A stretch of DNA of 64,000 bases from CAWBFD01 sp963788115 (GTDB taxonomy: Bacteria; Actinomycetota; Thermoleophilia; Solirubrobacterales; 70-9), in assembly GCA_963788115.1 (NCBI GenBank), contig CAWBFD010000004.1:1612001-1676000 (forward strand). The letters are read 5' to 3'. The notes under the pieces are model-generated. The model was not told where the DNA came from. It saw only the letters and a program-made list of their open reading frames with translations, and did no database searches. Made by a program: the position numbers and the translations under genes. How positions within the stretch are numbered: position 1 is the first letter of the stretch; every line of letters begins with the position of its first letter. Positions 39,996 through 48,105 of the stretch are shown here, one piece after another.

Positions 39996-42206
39996 CTACT
40001 CCAGCGTCTGCTCGACCTGGCGGGTCTCGAACGCCTCGATCACGTCACCGACCTTGACGTCCTGGTAGCCCTCGAGCACCACCCCGCACTCGAGACCCTC
40101 CTCGACCTCGCGCACGTCGTCCTTGAACCGGCGCAGAGAGCCGATCCGGCCGGTCCAGACCACGGTGCCCTCGCGTACCAGTCGCACCTCGGCGCCCCGC
40201 CTGATCCGTCCGTCGGTGACCAGGCAGCCGGCGATCGTGCCGACCCGCGAGGCCCTGAAGAGCTCCTTGACCTCGGCCTGGCCGAGCGCCTCCTCGATCT
40301 CCTCGGGCTCGAGCATGCCCTCCATTGCCGCGCGGAGATCCTCCGTCACCTTGTAGATCACGGAGTAGGTGCGGATCTCGACCCCCTCCTGCTCAGCCGC
40401 CCGCCGGGCATCGGCGAGCGGGCGGACGTTGAACCCGATCACGATCGCGTCCGAGGCGGCGGCCAGCATCACGTCTGACTCGTTGATCCCGCCGGCAGCG
40501 GCGCGGATCACGTCGATCACCACCTGCTCCTGCGGGACCTTCGCGATCTCGTCCTGAAGCGCTTCGAGCGAGCCGGAGACATCGGCCTTCAGGACGATGT
40601 TGAGCGCCTTGATCTCGCCCTCCTGTGCCTTGGCGAACACCTCCTCGAGCGAGACCTTGCGTGCCTGGCTGCGAGCGAGCCGCTCGGCCTTGAGGCGCTG
40701 GGCCCGCTGCTGCGCGAGCTGGCGTGCCCGGCGGTCGTTTTCCACCGTTTCCACGTGCTCGCCAGCCTGGGCCACGCCCTCGAACCCGAGCACCTCGACC
40801 GGGTCGCCCGGCCCGGCCTGTCGCAGGCGGGCACCGGTGTGGTCGTGCATCGCCTTCACCCTGCCCCACTCAGGTCCGGCGACGAGCGCGTCGCCGATGT
40901 GCATCGTCCCGCGCTGGATCAGCACGGTTACCACGGGGCCCCGCCCCGGGTCGAGGTGAGACTCGATCACGCTCCCGGACGCGGGCGCATTCGGATTCGC
41001 CTTCAGCTCCTCGACCTCGGCGACCAGCAGGATGTTCTCGAGCAGCTCGTCGAGGCCCTCTTGGGTCTTGGCCGAGACGTTGGTGAAGATCGTCTCCCCG
41101 CCCCAGTCCTCGGGGGTCAGCCCCTGATTGGCGAGTTCGCCCTTGGCCTTGTCGGGGTTGGCCGTGGGCAGGTCGATCTTGTTGACCGCCACGATCATCG
41201 GCACCCCCGCCGCCTTGGCGTGGTCGATCGCCTCGACCGTCTGGGGCATCACTCCGTCGTCCGCGGCGACCACGATCACCGCGATGTCGGTGACGTTTGC
41301 CCCGCGGGCCCGCATCGCCGTGAACGCCGCATGTCCCGGTGTGTCGATGAAGCTGATCGTCCGGCCGTTTTGATGGACCTGGTACGCGCCGATGTGCTGA
41401 GTGATGCCGCCCGCCTCAGAGGCGACGACCTCGGTCTGGCGGATGGCGTCGAGGAGCGAGGTCTTCCCATGGTCGACATGGCCCATGATCGTCACGACCG
41501 GCGGCCGCTCGACCAGATCCTCGGGAGAATCCTTGTAGGCGGGCTCCTCCAGAACCTCCTCGGCCGCGCTCACTACCTCGACCTTCTGGCCGAGCTCCCG
41601 GGCAACGACCGCGATCGTCTCGTCCGGCAACGTCTGCGTCAGGGTCGCCATCTCGCCAAGCTGCATCAGCTTCTTGATCACCTCGGCGCCGCCGACGCCC
41701 AGACTCTCCGCGACCTCGCGCACGGTCGCCCCGGACGCGACCTTGACCGCCTCCGGCTCCGGCGCCTCGGTGACCGGCGCCTTCTCGGGCGGCTCCTCCA
41801 GCAGCGGCCGGCGGCGACGGCCCCCGCGACGCCGAGGGGGGCGCTGTGGAGGCGGCGCTGGCATCCGCTCGCGCCGAGACGCCTGCGAATCGATCACGAC
41901 GCGGCGCATCCGCTTTCCCCCGGCCTTGGCCGCGCCGTCGCCGCGCGCGCGGGCGGGGCGCGGCGCGGCCTCCGGGGTGGGCGCGGCCGGCTCCTCTGTC
42001 TTCTCCGGGGAGGCGGACGACTCCGCGGGGGCGGTGTCGGCGGCGGCTCCGTCGGTCGCGCCGCCGAGGGCCTTCAGCGCAACCTCCTCCTCGACGCTCG
42101 AAGCCGGGGCGGTGACCTCAACGCCGGCCGCCTTCAGGGCCGCGATGACCTCCTTGCTGGTCAGCCCCTGGGACTTTGCGATCTCGTGGACGCGCTTCCT
42201 CGCCAA
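39996..42206 (-). CDS. infB: Translation initiation factor IF-2
   Basis: IF-2 is the GTPase that recruits initiator tRNA and joins the subunits. An N-terminal IF2-N helix bundle (RKRVHEIAKSQGLTSKEVIAALK), a basic/Ala-Pro linker and a second IF2-N module (GATVREVAESLGVGGAEVIKKL) precede the G domain, which has GHVDHGKTSLLDAI, DTPGHAAF and NKID. Domains II, III and IV are complete to residue 736. It starts 9 bp after the nusA stop, leaving no room for the ylxR gene usually found between them. Confidence 0.97.
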   Translation of the reverse strand: MARKRVHEIAKSQGLTSKEVIAALKAAGVEVTAPASSVEEEVALKALGGATDGAAADTAPAESSASPEKTEEPAAPTPEAAPRPARARGDGAAKAGGKRMRRVVIDSQASRRERMPAPPPQRPPRRRGGRRRRPLLEEPPEKAPVTEAPEPEAVKVASGATVREVAESLGVGGAEVIKKLMQLGEMATLTQTLPDETIAVVARELGQKVEVVSAAEEVLEEPAYKDSPEDLVERPPVVTIMGHVDHGKTSLLDAIRQTEVVASEAGGITQHIGAYQVHQNGRTISFIDTPGHAAFTAMRARGANVTDIAVIVVAADDGVMPQTVEAIDHAKAAGVPMIVAVNKIDLPTANPDKAKGELANQGLTPEDWGGETIFTNVSAKTQEGLDELLENILLVAEVEELKANPNAPASGSVIESHLDPGRGPVVTVLIQRGTMHIGDALVAGPEWGRVKAMHDHTGARLRQAGPGDPVEVLGFEGVAQAGEHVETVENDRRARQLAQQRAQRLKAERLARSQARKVSLEEVFAKAQEGEIKALNIVLKADVSGSLEALQDEIAKVPQEQVVIDVIRAAAGGINESDVMLAAASDAIVIGFNVRPLADARRAAEQEGVEIRTYSVIYKVTEDLRAAMEGMLEPEEIEEALGQAEVKELFRASRVGTIAGCLVTDGRIRRGAEVRLVREGTVVWTGRIGSLRRFKDDVREVEEGLECGVVLEGYQDVKVGDVIEAFETRQVEQTLE

Positions 42207-42215
42207 ACGCTCCCC

Positions 42216-43865
42216 CTACGACTCACGAGGGGCCGAGGGCGTGACCTCGACGGTGGCTTCCTCGCCCTCGCCGGACCCCTCGCCCGCATCTGACGCGGCA
42301 ACCACCTGCTGGGGCTGCTCGGCCTCGGGCTGCGTGTTCCCGGCCTCGGGCTCCGTTTCCTCGGCCTCGGGCTCCGTTTCCTGTGCCGTCGGTGCAGCCT
42401 CCTGGGCCTCCGCCTCCTCGGCGTCGGCGGGAACGTCCTCTTCCTCAGCCTGGGCCTCGGCCTGCTCTTCTTCGGCGGCCTCCTCAGCGGCTACCTCCTC
42501 CTCAGCGAACTCGGCCTCCGCCCGCTCGACCAGCGATCGGACCTCGGCCTCGTCGGCATCGGGATCGGCAAGCATGGCAATCTCGCTCTCGGAGAGGGCC
42601 GCCAGCACGGTCACCTGGTTGGTGTCAAACCGCGCCAGCGCCTGGTGCTGGGGAATGCCGCAGTACCGCGATCCGGGCAGCGACGCGTTCGGGCAGCGAC
42701 GTCCCGCGGACAGCACCGCCGCACAGCGCCCGTCGACCTCCTCGGCACCCTCGATCTCGATCTCCTCCTCCTGCTGGCTGAACTCGGTCTCGGACTTGAT
42801 GTCCACCCGCCAACCGGTCAGCTTGGCGGCGAGGCGAGCGTTCTGCCCCTCGCGGCCGATCGCGAGCGAGAGCTGGTCGTCGGGAACGATCACGGTCGCC
42901 TGCTTGGCGTCGTCATCGACGAGCACCTCGCGAACCCGGGCCGGCGACAGCGCCTTGGCCACGAACCGGGCGGGCTCCTCGTTGTACGGGATGATGTCGA
43001 TCTTCTCGCCGCGTAGCTCGGACACGACCATGCGCACGCGCGAGCCGCGAGGGCCGACGCAGGCGCCCACCGGATCGACCCCGTCGGCATGCGAGATCAC
43101 CGCGATCTTCGACCGGTACCCGGGCTCACGGGCGACACCGACGATCTCGACGAGATCGTCCGCGATCTCCGGCACCTCGAGCTCGAAGAGCTGCTTGATC
43201 AGCTCAGGGTTGCGACGGGAGACCACGATGCTGGGTCCCTTGCCCTCCGCCGACACGTCGGTGATCACCGCCTTGATTCGCATCCCGTGGTCGTAGCGCT
43301 CGTTCCACACCTGCTCGGAGCGCGGCAGCAGCGCCTCGACCCGCTCGCGCAGCTGCACGAGCGTGTACCGGTTGTCGGACTGCTGGATGATCCCCGTGAT
43401 CAGCTCGCCGACCCGGTCCTGGTACTCCTCGAACATCATCTGCCGCTCCGCCTCGCGGATCCGCTGCAGGATCACCTGCTTCGCCGTCTGCGCGGCGATG
43501 CGGCCGAAGTCGTCAGGGGTGACGTCGCGGGTCTGAATCTGGTCCTCGTAGGGCGCGAGCATCTCGCGATCGAGCTCCGGCTCCTCGGGCTCGCGCAGCT
43601 CGCCCGTCTCGGGGTCGATCGTCTGCTCCTGCTCCTCCGCCGCCTGGTCGAGAAGCTTCTCCTCCAGCTCCTCGGGCAGGATCAGCTCGAACACGCGGAA
43701 GTCGGCCGTATCGCGATCGAGATCGACGCGGGCGTACTTGGCCGCGCCGGGGGTCTTCTTGTAGGCGGAGAGCAGCGCATCCTCGAGCGCGGCCATGAGG
43801 GTCTCGGACTCGATGCCCTTCTCCTGCTCGAGGCCCTTGATCGCCTCGACGATCTCGCGACTCAC
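42216..43865 (-). CDS. nusA: Transcription factor NusA with a Cys3-His zinc-knuckle-like tail
   Basis: NusA controls pausing, termination and antitermination. The N-terminal domain (about 1-130), S1 domain (about 150-220) and two KH domains (GACVGPRGSRVRMVVSELRGEKIDI and SLAIGREGQNARLAAKLTGW) are standard. After residue 375 a short motif follows: C381-x9-C391-x10-C402-x4-H407, in the context GRCAAV, RRCPNASLPGSRYCG, PQHQA. This resembles small treble-clef/knuckle zinc motifs. A hydrophobic-acidic stretch and a long Glu/Ala/Gln-rich tail follow, to residue 549. It overlaps rimP by 4 bp. Confidence 0.95.
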   Translation of the reverse strand: MSREIVEAIKGLEQEKGIESETLMAALEDALLSAYKKTPGAAKYARVDLDRDTADFRVFELILPEELEEKLLDQAAEEQEQTIDPETGELREPEEPELDREMLAPYEDQIQTRDVTPDDFGRIAAQTAKQVILQRIREAERQMMFEEYQDRVGELITGIIQQSDNRYTLVQLRERVEALLPRSEQVWNERYDHGMRIKAVITDVSAEGKGPSIVVSRRNPELIKQLFELEVPEIADDLVEIVGVAREPGYRSKIAVISHADGVDPVGACVGPRGSRVRMVVSELRGEKIDIIPYNEEPARFVAKALSPARVREVLVDDDAKQATVIVPDDQLSLAIGREGQNARLAAKLTGWRVDIKSETEFSQQEEEIEIEGAEEVDGRCAAVLSAGRRCPNASLPGSRYCGIPQHQALARFDTNQVTVLAALSESEIAMLADPDADEAEVRSLVERAEAEFAEEEVAAEEAAEEEQAEAQAEEEDVPADAEEAEAQEAAPTAQETEPEAEETEPEAGNTQPEAEQPQQVVAASDAGEGSGEGEEATVEVTPSAPRES

Positions 43866-44305
43866 GAAGCACCTCCTTCGATCTCCGGCACGAGGTTCGA
43901 GCGACGGATTCCGGCCAGCGGGATCTCGACAGCGCCGGCGCCCGAGTCGACTGCCACGCCGCTCTCGTCGACCGCGGTCAGGGTGCCCGTGAAGCTCTTG
44001 CGGCCGGCGATCTGCTCCCGGGTGCGCACCCGCACCCGGCGACCGAGGAAGCGGCGGAAGTGCTCGGGCTTGGTCAGCGGCCGGTCGGCACCCGGTGAGG
44101 AAACCTCCAGGGACCAGCGCTCGAGCAGGTCACGTAGGTGGCCGGTGACGCGCTCGCAGAGCGCCAGATCGACCCCGGCCGGGTGGTCGATGTAGATCCG
44201 CAGGCTCTCGGGCGTCGGCCGCTCGAGGGCAACCAGCTCGACCTCTGGGTCGAGGTCGGCCAGGCGCGTCTCGATCGTCTCCTGAAGCTGCGCGAGTTCG
44301 CTCAA
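43862..44305 (-). CDS. rimP: Ribosome maturation factor RimP
   Basis: RimP is needed for 30S maturation. The family core reads LQETIETRLADLDPEVELVALE, IYIDHPAGVDLALCERVT, EVSSPGADRPLTKPEHFRRFLGRRVRV. A longer open frame reaches 44431, but it would translate through an intrinsic terminator and a promoter. I therefore choose the TTG at 44305 (LSELAQLQETI), which has GAGG 6 nt upstream and gives 147 aa. It overlaps nusA by 4 bp and is the first gene of the nusA-infB operon. Confidence 0.9.
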   Translation of the reverse strand: MSELAQLQETIETRLADLDPEVELVALERPTPESLRIYIDHPAGVDLALCERVTGHLRDLLERWSLEVSSPGADRPLTKPEHFRRFLGRRVRVRTREQIAGRKSFTGTLTAVDESGVAVDSGAGAVEIPLAGIRRSNLVPEIEGGAS

Positions 44306-44359
44306 ATCTTGCCTCTGTTCGGGGTTCTCAATCTCTCCCCTCTGACCGATCCAGTGCCC

Positions 44360-44384
44360 AAAAAAAGGCGGGCCCGGGCCCACC
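44360..44384 (-). terminator. Intrinsic terminator in the rimP-nusA leader
   Basis: On the minus strand GGTGGGCCCGGGCCCGCC is followed by TTTTTTT. The two 9-nt arms are complementary, apart from one T/G pair. It lies about 30 nt after the predicted transcription start and 55 nt before the rimP start codon. It could act as an attenuator of the rimP-nusA-infB operon or as the terminator of the upstream dtd transcript. Confidence 0.8.
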
Positions 44385-44420
44385 TCGTAAAGGGTTCGGG
44401 TACGGAGAGAAGGTGAGCTC

Positions 44421-44449
44421 AGTATAGCCACGGTGCATGGGCGTGAAAA
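44421..44449 (-). promoter_or_regulatory. Sigma70-type promoter of the rimP-nusA-infB operon
   Basis: On the minus strand TTTTCA (44444-44449) and TATACT (44421-44426) are separated by exactly 17 bp. This is the best canonical promoter seen in the window. Transcription should start near 44414, giving a leader of about 110 nt that contains the terminator hairpin at 44360-44384. Confidence 0.75.
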
Positions 44450-44480
44450 CGGGTGTGGAGCACGCCTGGGTGTCGGCCGA

Positions 44481-44897
44481 TCAGGCCTCGAGCAGGAGCG
44501 TGACGGGTCCGTCGTTCACCAGCTCCACCGCCATCCGGGCCCCGAATGCGCCCTGCTTCGCCCCCAGCCCCTCGCAGAAGCGCTCGTAGAGCGCCTCGGC
44601 CACCGTGGGCGCCGCCGCGGCGACGAAGCTCGGGCGGTTGCCCTTGCGCGTGTCGGCGTACAGGGTGAACTGGCTGACGCAGAGCACCTCGCGATCGCCC
44701 AGGGGCGCGTTCATCTTGCCGTCGGCGTCGTCGAAGATCCGGAGCGCCCGGACCTTGCCCGCGAGCCGGTCGGCATGGTGCTTGGTGTCTTCATGGGTCA
44801 CCCCGAGCAGGACCAGCAGCCCGGGCCCGATGGCCGCCAGCTCACGATCCTCGACCGAGACCGTGGCCCGGCTCACGCGCTGGACCAGGGCGCGCAC
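44481..44897 (-). CDS. dtd: D-aminoacyl-tRNA deacylase
   Basis: DTD removes D-amino acids (and glycine from tRNA-Ala) from mischarged tRNAs. Family motifs: MRALVQRVSRATVSV at the start, LCVSQFTLYADTRKGNRPSF with the conserved SQFTL, and the C-terminal VELVNDGPVTLLLE with the NDGPVT active-site motif. The length, 138 aa, is normal. It lies 7 bp after a small TPR gene on the same strand. Confidence 0.96.
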   Translation of the reverse strand: MRALVQRVSRATVSVEDRELAAIGPGLLVLLGVTHEDTKHHADRLAGKVRALRIFDDADGKMNAPLGDREVLCVSQFTLYADTRKGNRPSFVAAAAPTVAEALYERFCEGLGAKQGAFGARMAVELVNDGPVTLLLEA

Positions 44898-44904
44898 TCA
44901 ACAC

Positions 44905-45294
44905 CTAGGAGGCGGCGCGCAACCGTTCGCGGTAGAGGCGGTAGTCGCCGCGCTCGGGGCGGAGCGTCGCGGCGATTGCCAGGTGTCGACGCGCCCGGCC
45001 GCGCTGCCCGGACAGGGTCAGGGCCCGGCCCAGGCAGAAGTGGGCGTAGTCGTTGACCGGATAGCGCTCGACCACGGCCTCGAACTCCTGCGCGGCCTCG
45101 GGGTAGCGGCGCGAGCGAAAGTAGGCGCGGCCGAGGGCCTCCCGGATCGAGCTCTTCTCCGGCGCGAGCCGCGCGGCCTTCTGGAGCGGGACCGTCGCCT
45201 GCTCGAAGTCACCGTGCTCGAGCAGGTCCATACCCTTCATGTACAGCGAGTAAAGCTCCTCGCCGACCGGGTGTTCCTCGTGCCTGCCCATCAC
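44905..45294 (-). CDS. Small TPR-repeat protein
   Basis: The 129-aa protein is helical with about three tetratricopeptide repeats: LYSLYMKGMDLLEHGDFEQATVPLQKAARLAPE, SSIREALGRAYFRSRRYPEAAQEFEAVVERYPV, and DYAHFCLGRALTLSGQRGRARRHLAIAATLRPE. Such repeats mediate protein-protein contacts. There is no enzymatic motif or signal peptide. It is upstream of dtd on the same strand and its partner is unknown. Confidence 0.85.
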   Translation of the reverse strand: MMGRHEEHPVGEELYSLYMKGMDLLEHGDFEQATVPLQKAARLAPEKSSIREALGRAYFRSRRYPEAAQEFEAVVERYPVNDYAHFCLGRALTLSGQRGRARRHLAIAATLRPERGDYRLYRERLRAAS

Positions 45295-45305
45295 CTTTCA
45301 GTCTA

Positions 45306-45379
45306 GATCGCTGATCGCCAACCCGCGTGTGCCCGGGGGCGCGTCATCCGGGTGCGCGGGGGGTTGGGGATCAGCGATC
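45306..45379. repeat. Long inverted repeat (19-nt arms, 36-nt loop) between coaBC and the TPR gene
   Basis: The arms 45306-45324 (GATCGCTGATCGCCAACCC) and 45361-45379 (GGGTTGGGGATCAGCGATC) pair at 18 of 19 positions. The loop is itself GC-rich. It starts 12 bp from the TPR gene start and ends 20 bp before the coaBC stop. No T-run follows on either strand, so it is not a standard terminator. It may be a factor-assisted terminator, an operator pair or an RNA-processing hairpin. Confidence 0.7.
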
Positions 45380-45398
45380 GAGGCGGGCGGTCAACCGG

Positions 45399-46649
45399 CT
45401 AACCGCGGTTGCTCAGCCTCTCGCGCAGCGCCTCGACCCGATCCAGGATCGCGTCCGCCACCTCGTCCTTCGCCGCGAGCGGCACGATCAGCTCGTCGTC
45501 GCGATCGACGATCGTGACCTCGTTCCGCTCGGCATCGAAGCCGATGTCGGAGCGGGAGATGTCGTTGAAGACGATCGCGTCAAGTCCCTTGCGCTCCAGC
45601 TTGGTCCGCGCCCGCCCGATCGCGTCCGCTCCATCCTCGGCGGCGAACCCGACCACGATCTGGTCGGTGCGACGCTCTGCCGCCACCGCGGCGATCACGT
45701 CCTGGGTCTCCTCCAGGCGCAGCTCGAGGCCGCCGCTCCCCTCGCGCGTGAGCTTCCCGCCCGTGGCGTCCGCGGGGCGGAAGTCACTGACGGCCGCTGC
45801 CATGAACAGCGCGTGGGAGGCTCCGAACTCGGACTCCACCGCCGCCGCCAGCTCCGCCGTGGTCTCGACGTCGATCCGACGCACCCCGGCAGGCTCAGGC
45901 AGTGCCACGTTGGCAGCGATCAGGGTCACATCCGCCCCGCGCTTTGCGGCGGCCGAGGCCAGCGCGAGCCCCATCCGGCCGCTGGAGCGGTTGCCGATGT
46001 AGCGGACCGCGTCGATCGGCTCGCGCGTGCCGCCGGCGGTCACCAGCACGCGCAGGCCGTCCCATGGGCCCGATGGTGCCGGGAGCAGCGCCTCGATCTC
46101 GCCCAGGAGGCGCTCGGGCGAGGGCAGGCGACCCGCTCCGTACTCACCGCGGGATGCGAGCGGACCCACCTCGGGATCGATCACGTGCACGCCTCGTGCC
46201 CTGAGCGTGTCCAGGTTCGCCTGGGTGGCGGCGTCCTCGTACATCCGGTCGTTCATCGCCGGCGCCACAGCACGTGGCACGGTGCAGGCCAAGAACGAGG
46301 TCGTGACCATCGAGTCGGCGATACCCGCGGCGAGCTTGGCGACCGTGTTCGCCGAGGCCGGCGCGACCAGGTAGACGTCGGCGTTGGCAGCGACCTCGAG
46401 ATGTCCGATCGGGTCGTGCTCGGGCAACGGCTCTCCGGGGAACGCGCCCCGCATCGAGTCGCGATCGAACTCGTCGATGAGCACCGAACCCCCGACGATC
46501 GCCTCGAATGAGGCGGGACCCACGAACCGCTCGGCGGCGGGCGTCATCAGCACCCGCACTCCGTGCCCGGCCTTGGTCGCGAGCCGCGCCAGCTCCAGGG
46601 CCTTGTAAGCGGCGATGCCGCCGCTCACACCGAGCAGAATGCGTGCCAT
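45399..46649 (-). CDS. coaBC: Bifunctional phosphopantothenoylcysteine decarboxylase/phosphopantothenate-cysteine ligase
   Basis: CoaBC performs two steps of coenzyme A synthesis. The N-terminal flavoprotein domain has ILLGVSGGIAAYKALELARLA, VYLVAPASANTVAKLAAGIAD and the substrate loop APAMNDRMY. The C-terminal ligase domain has VLVTAGGTREPIDAVRYIGNRSSGRMG, VVGFAAE and the late segment FNDISRSDIGFD. The length, 416 aa, is normal. It follows rpoZ in the conserved gmk-rpoZ-coaBC order. Confidence 0.96.
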   Translation of the reverse strand: MARILLGVSGGIAAYKALELARLATKAGHGVRVLMTPAAERFVGPASFEAIVGGSVLIDEFDRDSMRGAFPGEPLPEHDPIGHLEVAANADVYLVAPASANTVAKLAAGIADSMVTTSFLACTVPRAVAPAMNDRMYEDAATQANLDTLRARGVHVIDPEVGPLASRGEYGAGRLPSPERLLGEIEALLPAPSGPWDGLRVLVTAGGTREPIDAVRYIGNRSSGRMGLALASAAAKRGADVTLIAANVALPEPAGVRRIDVETTAELAAAVESEFGASHALFMAAAVSDFRPADATGGKLTREGSGGLELRLEETQDVIAAVAAERRTDQIVVGFAAEDGADAIGRARTKLERKGLDAIVFNDISRSDIGFDAERNEVTIVDRDDELIVPLAAKDEVADAILDRVEALRERLSNRG

Positions 46650-46674
46650 CCCGGTCCTCCGGGCCAGCCGTGGG

Positions 46675-46905
46675 CTAGCCCCGGTAGTGGTAGTCGAGCT
46701 TCCCGCTGGCCAACTCCTCGAGGGCGATCGTGAGGTAGTTGCCGGTTCGGGTCTCGACCATCGGCGGCGTGTACTCCTCGTAGCTCCCCTCGCCGAGGGC
46801 GCGGTAGTAGCTGTTCAGCTGGCGCGCCCGCTTCGCCACCACCAGTACGGCGGCATAGTGCGAATCGGTGCGCTCGAGAAGCTCGTCAACTCGTGGCTTG
46901 ATCAT
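46675..46905 (-). CDS. rpoZ: RNA polymerase omega subunit
   Basis: The 76-aa protein starts at ATG 46905 (MIKPRVDELLERTDSHYAAV) and continues LVVAKRARQLNSYYRALGEG, YTPPMV, and NYLTIALEELASGKLDYHY. This is the actinobacterial form of omega, a chaperone for beta' and part of the core enzyme. The start overlaps the 3' end of gmk by 20 bp, and it is embedded in a longer out-of-context open frame that should not be mistaken for the gene. Confidence 0.93.
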   Translation of the reverse strand: MIKPRVDELLERTDSHYAAVLVVAKRARQLNSYYRALGEGSYEEYTPPMVETRTGNYLTIALEELASGKLDYHYRG

Positions 46906-47500
46906 TGGTGCCTTCGTCCATCGGGTCCCGGGGATTGTAGGAAAGCTCGTCACGGACGATCCGGGCGAGCTCGGCGGCCGCACGCTCGATCTCATCGTTG
47001 ACGACCACGTGCGCGAACTCGGGCTGCGCCTCCAGCTCCAGTTCGGCCGTCCGCAGGCGTCCCTCGATCTCGCCCGCGGTGTCCGTCCCTCGGCCCTCGA
47101 GACGGGCCCGCAGCGCGGACCAATCGGGGGGCGCGATGAATACCAGTACCGCCTCCGACATCGCAGCGCGGACCTGGCGAGCCCCCTGGACCTCGATCTC
47201 GAGCACGACCGAGACGCCCTCGGGCAGCCGCCGCTCGACCTCCGATCGGAGCGTGCCGTAGCGATTGCCCCCATAGGTGGCGTACTCCAGGAACTCCCCC
47301 GCCTCCGCCCGGCGGGCGAACTCCTCCTCCGAGAGGAAGTGGTAATCCCGCCCATCGACCTCTCCCGGGCGGGGCGCCCGGGTGGTCGCCGAGACCGACA
47401 GCTCAAGCCCTGGCACGGTCTCCAGCAGCCGCGCGATCAGCGTTCCCTTGCCGACGCCCGAGGGCCCGGTGATCACGAAGACCTTTGCCACGCCGCCCAT
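46886..47500 (-). CDS. gmk: Guanylate kinase
   Basis: The enzyme phosphorylates GMP to GDP. The P-loop GPSGVGKGTL is at residues 12-21. LSVSATTRAPRPGEVDGRDYHFLSEEEF holds the GMP-binding region, and ATYGGNRYGT and VVLEIEVQGARQVR follow. The length, 204 aa, is normal. Its last codons overlap the rpoZ start. mihF lies upstream on the same strand, the typical actinobacterial mihF-gmk-rpoZ order. Confidence 0.96.
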   Translation of the reverse strand: MGGVAKVFVITGPSGVGKGTLIARLLETVPGLELSVSATTRAPRPGEVDGRDYHFLSEEEFARRAEAGEFLEYATYGGNRYGTLRSEVERRLPEGVSVVLEIEVQGARQVRAAMSEAVLVFIAPPDWSALRARLEGRGTDTAGEIEGRLRTAELELEAQPEFAHVVVNDEIERAAAELARIVRDELSYNPRDPMDEGTNDQATS

Positions 47501-47696
47501 CCTTCACCACTCGCATGACGAGAAACCCCGGACTTGGGCTCCATGCCCCTGGGGCCGCGAAAACCGAGCAGTTCGGGGGAAGCAGGGCGAGCGGCGAAGC
47601 GAGCGTACTTGGAGCGTACGTGGGCGAGACGCGAGGCCGATAACCCCGAAATGCGACGGTTTGCAGCGGTCCGGCCGAGATGCGACGGTCTCGTGG
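47501..47696. promoter_or_regulatory. mihF-gmk intergenic region with short direct repeats
   Basis: The 196-bp gap contains GAGCGTAC twice with an 11-bp period (47601-47608 and 47612-47619) and ATGCGACGGT twice 29 bp apart (47651-47660 and 47680-47689). Both pairs look like binding sites rather than coding sequence. I see no intrinsic terminator and no clear promoter. Confidence 0.35.
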
Positions 47697-48029
47697 CTAC
47701 CGGCGCAGCATGTGGACGAGTTCTGCGCGCTGGCGCTCGGAGAGCCCGCCGATCGTCTTCGACGGCGAGATCCTGCACTGCGTCAGGATCTTGTTCGCCT
47801 TCACCCGGCCGTACTTCGGGACCGCCAGGATCATGTCGAAGGCCTTTGCCGAGAGCACGTAGTCCGGCGGGTCGATCAACAGCTTCTCGACCTGGACCTT
47901 GCCGGCTTTCAGGTCGCGTTTGAGCTGAGCGCGCGCAGTACGGATCTGATTCGCCCGCTTCAGGGCCCGCATCCGTTGCTCCTTGGTTCTCTCGGGAACG
48001 GCTGCGGGCGTCTCGACGGGGGGCGGCAT
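47697..48029 (-). CDS. mihF: Actinobacterial integration host factor (mIHF)
   Basis: The 110-aa basic protein matches mIHF, a nucleoid protein unrelated to HU/IHF. It has a helical N-terminus (RTKEQRMRALKRANQIRTARAQLKRDLKAGK), the loop DPPDYVLSAKAFDMILAVPKYGRVKANKIL, and an S13-like helix-two-turn-helix (RISPSKTIGGLSERQRAELVHML). It bends and compacts DNA in mycobacteria and streptomycetes. It lies upstream of gmk and downstream of the pyr genes, the conserved actinobacterial context. Confidence 0.93.
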   Translation of the reverse strand: MPPPVETPAAVPERTKEQRMRALKRANQIRTARAQLKRDLKAGKVQVEKLLIDPPDYVLSAKAFDMILAVPKYGRVKANKILTQCRISPSKTIGGLSERQRAELVHMLRR

Positions 48030-48105
48030 CGGCGGCGGCGATTATAAGCGCGGCACAGATTGGCGCAAGGGCAATCCTCCCGATTTCGGGAAATTCATTT
48101 CGACC

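Noticed and set aside
44306..44431. RimP N-terminal extension to 44431
   Set aside because: It would translate through the intrinsic terminator hairpin and start inside the promoter. The conserved RimP core begins after the TTG at 44305.
46906..47406. Long open frame extending rpoZ upstream
   Set aside because: Omega proteins begin at the MIKPRVDELL segment. The extension is a shadow of gmk in another frame.
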